The notes below the pieces were generated by a model. That model saw only the letters and a program-made list of their open reading frames with translations, ran no database searches and was not told the origin of the DNA. The translations under genes and the position numbers were made by a program. A DNA stretch of 64,000 bases from Brachionus rotundiformis (lineage: Eukaryota > Rotifera > Eurotatoria > Ploima > Brachionidae). Numbering within the stretch: the first letter of the stretch is position 1; each line of letters opens with the position of its first letter. The DNA lies in contig JAESIW010000122.1 in NCBI GenBank assembly GCA_016802295.1, positions 655,763 through 719,762 on the forward strand. The letters run 5' to 3'. This document shows positions 58,721 to 64,000 of the stretch, in pieces.

Positions 58721-59335
58721 TATTAGTAAAGTGGAGAAATTTTTAAACTTTCAGCAGTAGAAGCATTTCAATTCAAAGAGTTTATCTTTAGATATTTTAA
58801 TTAAACTCTAATTTAATAAAAATAGTTCTAATGTAACACGCTGTGGTGTTCACCACAGATACTTATCGGTTTATTTATTTATTATGTTTGTGAGCGTTAA
58901 GTTACTTATGATATTTATATATTTTATTTTTGGACTATTTATTCTTGCATGTTCGACAAAAAGAAAAAAGGAGGGAAAAACGCTCGAGAAAAAAAAAGAG
59001 ATACTTTTGGCTTAAGGGGAAATAATAAAGATTTTTGAAAAGAAAAAAAAAGGCTTTGCTTTGGCTTTGACTGGACCTTTTATCAACTTCACACACGCTT
59101 TACATGCTATGTAAACTAGCATTAAAATATCTAATTCCAAATAAATTCCTTCCTACCAATATTTTTGAAAGATAAACTCTTAGAATTGGTCATCAACTTC
59201 AAGATGCCGAATTAAGTTCCAAAGACTGTGATGTCAAAATGCAAAAATTGTGTCATTCAGCACACTTACAACTACTACATTTTAATTCTATATTTTTCAA
59301 CTTACTAAAATTGTATTACTTTCTAAAAAGTTTAT
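58721..59335. other. Intergenic, with a short palindrome
   Basis: AT-rich 3' flank of the NCX-like gene. A perfect inverted repeat CTGTGGTGTTCACCACAG lies at 58841-58858. No gene is supported. Confidence 0.4.
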
Positions 59336-62300
59336 TTAATAAATATTAAATATAAAAATTCCTAATGATACAAATAAAATAAAACAGATAACAATAAATA
59401 GGAGAAGAGTGAAGAAAAGTGTTGAAAAAAATCGGCTATAATCACAGCCTCCAAATTCACAGTTTCCCAAAAACTTCACATTTCGCCTTAGAAGCATAAA
59501 ACTAAAGCAAATCAGGTAAATCAAAACACACAAAAATATTTGCACTTCAATATTATTAGAATGTATCTCGATATATGTTCCCTTAGTATAAAAATTATTA
59601 TGATAAAAATAAATTGGAATTGTACTTTAATTTTTGATGCCAAAGTTGCCAACAACCACGGAAAGCCGAGACCCAGCAGTACATTTACTGAACTTCTTGC
59701 CAACGTCATCAAAAATGAGTTTTCAAAATCCTCTACCAGAAAGCAATTCCTTAAAGACACCACTTTCTGAAAAAAGATTCTTTTTATTATCTCTAGTAAT
59801 TATTTGAAGCATGTTTACTTGCCGGAATGCATAAACAAATTGGAATGAAGCTTAAAATTTAATTTTTAATAAAAAAGCATTATTTTTAAATTATAAAATT
59901 ACACAAAAAATGTAGCTGTACTATCAAGTCCAATCATACAACCAAATTGTAGACATTCATGAACTATTAAACGAATTAATACCGAGCTAAGTAACAATGA
60001 CAGCAGAAGTGACAGCCACCCATCCAACATATCCACTGGCGGCATAAACGAAAACAAAATTTTCCAAGGCAAGAAAATAAGATGCAAAACATAATCATTA
60101 AAATTAGAGCTGTTTAAATCACCATTGTTTACACTGACCGCTCGCAAAAGCTGATCAACTAAGCTAGTCTTTTTGGCATCTATTGAGTTTTCACTTTTAA
60201 TTGTGTCAAGTATTTTATTAAGATATTTATCTATAATAAAAATTTTAAAAAACATTTTATCAACATTTTACCAATACCTCTATTTTTTTGTCTGAATACA
60301 ATTGCTTCATTTCTTGAACCAATTTGGCAATTAATGTCACTTTTTTTGATAAAAATTTTGAGACTAAAATTCTCACTGGCAAATTGAGGCAAATCTTTGG
60401 TCTTAATATCAATTAGCTTTTCTTTTTCACCATCCAAAAATTTCACATCACCATCTCCATCTTTTAATCATGTTTATTTAAAATATCAAAAATAAAAAAA
60501 AAAACTAATTACCACCAAATTCCAGAAAATCTATTTCAATATTGTTGATAAAAACTTTAAATCCAATTTCTGTAACACCACTTGTGCCAAGGTTACGAAT
60601 TAATTTCACAATTAAGTTTTCATCAAAAGATTTTAAGATGTAAAATGTGTCCAAAAATTCTATCTGAGCTGAACTTGACTCATTGACCACTGTTGATACA
60701 ACACATTTTGATACTTTACCAAGTTGAGCTATTTCGCATGATTCTTGATGTATATCCAGATGCAGATAAAACTGCTCTCCATCTAAATTAAGCTTGGAAA
60801 GAATTTAAAACAAAATCTTTATTTTCTACCTTTAAAGTTATTGTTAGGTATCCAATAGATGGGAATTTTTTTTTCGAATTGCCAGGGCTCGAATTTAAAG
60901 ACCAGATTATTCAAAGGTTTATAGTGTTTAAAGCTTTCCAGTGAACCATTGGATGTTTTCAGCCTTTAAAAATATATTAATCTATAATCTTTAAAATAAC
61001 TATTAATATACATAAAATAAACTTGAATTTCAATATTTTTCGATCTGGTAATTGTGACCAGAAAGAAATTTTTTTTCGGATTTACAGCCATTATTTGAGC
61101 AGAAAATTCTACACACACTCTCGAAGCTGTCTGGCATTCATAGCCTAAAAAATTAACTTCCAGTCCATTATCTCTTTGCGAATCATTATCTTTATCAAAT
61201 AGTTCAATATTATTTTTGATATAAATTCTTAATTGATTTCTTATAGCTAAAATTTCTAATTTAATTGTGCGATTTTTTTATTTACCAAATATTACCAAAT
61301 GAGCCAACATTGCTCCCAGTCAAGAACTGAATCGCTTTAATTTTATAATAGGTGTACGAGTGATTTTTAAATATGTTGGAACAAAAAGCTATCATCTTTA
61401 AATTTTCAGCTTTGGTAAAAAAGTTGGTACCATCATTTAAATGCTAAGAAAAAAATTATCTTTAATGATTCTTAGTAAATTACTTACATTTAAATATTTT
61501 ATAATTTTATCAACTGATTCATATGATAAATTCATGTCTTTTAATTAAAAATTTAAATCCGATTTTGCCAAATAATAGCCAAATTACTTTCCAAGTTATA
61601 ATGAAACTTGTCGAATAGAAGCGAGCTTGTTGCAGTTTTATTCAGGACAAACTCTTTGCATGGAATCAAATACTTGTTTACTGTGTACGAAAATATTAGA
61701 TAAACAAAGAGGAAAGTTAAAGTCAAGTTTGCTTCCCAAATTTCGATTCGTAGAGGTGAGAATACAAAAATAGTGCAAAATAGCCACAAATGACTGATGA
61801 TGGCACCAAATGACCATGTATTGAACAATTTTACATTTTCAATTCTGTGTGTAAAATAAAGAGTGCCAAATAGTGATACTGCCAGAATATCAATGGTCGA
61901 AGAACCCTACAAAATAATTAAAATCTTTAAATTTATTTTATAGAAGGAAGATTAGTTCTAAATAAATTATAAAAAATTATCACCAATAGATACTAGAATG
62001 GCAATATTTAGCCATTGGTCATCGAACTAATAATGTTATACATCAAGTTCTTATCTTGACATTAATGATGTTCTATCTAAAGTTAATCCTGGCGAAATTG
62101 AACCAAAATTATCAAAGTTAAATGTAAATAAATCTATCATCGGTTTGCCTGCAAGATTTTAAAGTGTATAATCAGGGAAAGATTTATTTTCTTTCTTCAA
62201 GAAGATAATCTCATCGTTGGTAGTCAACATGGTTTAAACATGGCAAAGATTTAGACAAAATTATATGCATCTTTGGTCAGACCACACTTATAGTGTGTGG

Positions 62301-63233
62301 TTCAAGTATGGAATCAAAATAAAAAGATGGATGTGAATTCATGAAAAAGAAAAGGTGCAGGAACGTGTCATAAAACACATGTGACTTTGGTAGGTATGGA
62401 CTATGGAACGCGATTGCTGAAGAAGGGTCTTACCACAATAAGAAAAAAGCGAAGATTTGATTGAAATGTTTAATCTAGCAAATGAATTGGAACAAGCTAA
62501 ACTAACTCGAGTCCCTTTATCTATATTTGAAGAGAAAGATCAACGTTAGGAGGAAATAGTTTTAGAATGCACAGGTAGAGCTTTCCTTCCAAATTGAGAA
62601 ATGATTTTGCAAATGAAGTGACGGCCGACAGTTGTCCCACAATGGAACAGATTGCCAGATGATGTTATAAAATCCACAAGGGAGTCTTCAAGACAGACAT
62701 TCTTGCTACAAAGTCCCAACAATAAATACTAATTGACTAACTTATCTTAAAAATATGAACTTTTTAAACCCAATTTTAATGATTCTATTATTATACTTGA
62801 AAATTATTTATTTGGTTTTCTAATTTTTCATATTTTTTTATTGTATAACTTAGGACCTAGATGTATAAAATACAAAAATTACTATAATTAAAGTTATGTA
62901 TCCGGAGTCTCCTGGAGTGAAGCCACTTTCCAGTAGATGTGTCAATGGATAAAGCATTTCGAAATAGTTGTAGCCAATTGTTCTGATAATTAGATCATGG
63001 ATGATATCAAATTGACCTGAATGTGATTTTTGGAACCTTCTATGGCACTTTTTCTTTAGTATTTGTTCTATTGATGACAAAAAAATTTCTGATATTTTGG
63101 TTGCACCACACATGAGAAACAGAAAGGAAAGACCAGTTGTTGCTGTTCTAATCAAAAGACTTTTTGTGCTGAATATAGAGAAATAATTTAAATTTAAACA
63201 TTCTTCGTGTTGGGTTGAATTTAAAAACTGCAT
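59336..63233 (-). CDS. Divergent Na+/Ca2+ exchanger (SLC8/NCX)-like protein
   Basis: About eleven exons on the minus strand, from ATG 63233 to TAA at 59336-59338. Exon 1 is 63233-62883 and exon 2 61906-61588, joined in phase; later exons lie near 61550, 61440, 61260, 60960, 60790, 60465, 60234, 59766 and 59550. Order follows NCX: TM1 with LSFLFLMCGATKISEIFLSS; an alpha-1 repeat equivalent (RTIGYNYFEMLYPL...GFTPGDSGYITLIIGSSTID); TM5 region HLWLFCTIFVFSPLRIEIWE; a cytoplasmic loop with two Calx-beta-like domains (about 61260-60690 and 60690-60270); NDYVLHLIFLPWKILFSFMP; an alpha-2 repeat equivalent (VVSLRNCFLVEDFE...VNVLLGLGFPW); and a tail with LLRRNVKFLGNCEFGG. Hallmarks are changed: GSSAPE is GYNYFE, AAFN is STID, GTS(V/L)PD is VVSLRN. 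No stops interrupt the exons. Exchange activity is doubtful. Confidence 0.82.
62010..62735 (+). mobile_element. CR1-like LINE C-terminal relic in intron 1 of the NCX-like gene
   Basis: The plus strand reads VRPHLxYxVQVWN, then GTRLLKKGLTTIRKKRRFDL and IEMFNLANELEQAKLTRVPL, and finally VVPQWNRLPDDVIKSTRE: the closing blocks of CR1 ORF2 (LxRPHLEYxVQxWNP, RLxxLGLxxLxxRRxRGDLIEVFK, WNxLPxxVxxA). Several frame changes. It lies antisense to the host gene inside its 976-bp first intron. Confidence 0.8.
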
Positions 63234-63444
63234 TGTTAATTAATTAAAAATTTTAGATTAAAATAAAATTTATTTTTATTCTTTATATTTCACCACCAAC
63301 ATAAATTCATAAGACCTTTTTTTTTTTAAAAAAAAAAATAATTATATATGTGTGCGAAGATTTTTCAAATAAATAAATAAATAGATAAATAAATTTGTTT
63401 AGTTTTTGAAAAAAATATTTTTAGATAATTAAAATCAATTATGT
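63234..63444. other. Spacer upstream of NCX-like gene
   Basis: AT-rich 210 bp between the NCX-like ATG and the stop of the next minus-strand gene, with a TAAATAAATAAATAGATAAA microsatellite at 63367-63394. Confidence 0.4.
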
Positions 63445-64000
63445 TTATTCTAAGTCAAAATTTTCTTTTGAGTTGTTGAATCGTGTGTCGTTTAGGCGAT
63501 CGCTCAACCTGGGCAAAACACGGTCCCAAAAGGCGCTCTCAACAGATCTATCTCTTCGTCTGTATCTCGAGTAGCCATTGAATTTGTTCGGAAATGGAAG
63601 TCGTGGCAAAACCAATTTGGGATCATAATGAGGATCGGCCTTTCTTACCTTGTCTCCCATTTGAAGACCAGGGTCTGTATCACGCAAACTCAATGTACCG
63701 GCAATACCATGAACTTAAAATTTAAATATTTAGATCAAAATAAGGCCTCAGGTTGTAGACAATTAAAAACACGATTTAGATAAAAATTTAGATACTTTGA
63801 TTTAGGCTATTTGATAGAAACTTTATATTGAAGGGGTCTTTTTCAAAACGCGTCCGAAATTCGGGCATACCAATCAACGATTTTAGCTTTAATTAATAAA
63901 TTTTTAGAAAAAAAATTTTTTTATCTTTTAATAAATACTCCTCTAAAGTCATGAGGTTTAGGATTTTTGTATTGTTCAAGACCATCTCTGAAGCCCATGA
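63445..64000 (-). CDS. 3' end of an unrecognised gene running off the right edge
   Basis: Three exon pieces on the minus strand, 64000-63939, 63896-63796 and 63713-63445, join in frame with GT-AG ends. They encode about 143 residues ending NNSKENFDLE. Visible pieces are MGFRDGLEQYKNPKPHDFRG, then LKSLIGMPEFRTRFEKDPFN, and a basic C-terminus with YSRYRRRDRSVESAFWDRVL. No domain is recognised; the proline- and arginine-rich, repeat-free style resembles small cilia/microtubule-associated proteins, but that is only an impression. The 5' part is outside the window. Confidence 0.7.

Noticed and set aside
1..64000. CRISPR array, bacterial operon or phage-like system
   Set aside because: No regularly spaced repeats or bacterial gene organisation; spliced genes and a eukaryotic tRNA and LINE content show animal DNA.

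Overview
The window is AT-rich genomic DNA of a small invertebrate animal. The evidence is short GT-AG introns (about 42-110 bp in most genes), spliced animal genes, a chitin-binding type-2 protein, a DEG/ENaC channel, a neurobeachin-like BEACH gene and many decayed non-LTR retrotransposons. A compact AT-rich protostome such as a monogonont rotifer would fit, but nothing here fixes the taxon and that placement is inference.

Left part (1-20 kb): a possible exon at the left edge, about 5 kb of AT-rich DNA with a Tc1 relic, then a neuronal calcium sensor gene (+), an E2F4/5-type transcription factor (-), a secreted chitin-binding protein (-), LINE relics, nuclear-encoded mitochondrial ATP synthase beta (-), and a composite LINE/Tc1 relic next to the first N gap.

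Middle (20-46 kb): an AADAC/HSL-type esterase (+), a duplicated 3' coding end, an hnRNP M/MYEF2-like RNA-binding gene (-) whose main exon is strikingly GC-rich, endonuclease V copy 1 (+), a large NBEAL neurobeachin-like gene (+, eleven visible exons with introns full of LINE and MULE relics and the second N gap), tRNA-Trp, and endonuclease V copy 2 (+).

Right part (46-64 kb): relics and a mariner/pogo-like MITE, an intronless DEG/ENaC channel (+), an intronless secreted LRR protein (+), profilin-4 (+) tail-to-tail with POLE2 (-, with a piggyBac-like MITE and another MITE in one intron), LINE endonuclease remnants, a Na+/Ca2+ exchanger (SLC8)-like gene (-), and the 3' end of an unrecognised gene (-).

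The genes are mostly unrelated housekeeping and neuronal or sensory genes. The most interesting observations are these. The NCX-like gene keeps the whole family architecture but has lost most hallmark alpha-repeat residues. The two endonuclease V copies are nearly identical over a central and 3' tract but diverged at the 5' end, which suggests gene conversion. Both N gaps are flanked by repeated copies of the same sequence, so they look like unresolved contig overlaps rather than real gaps.
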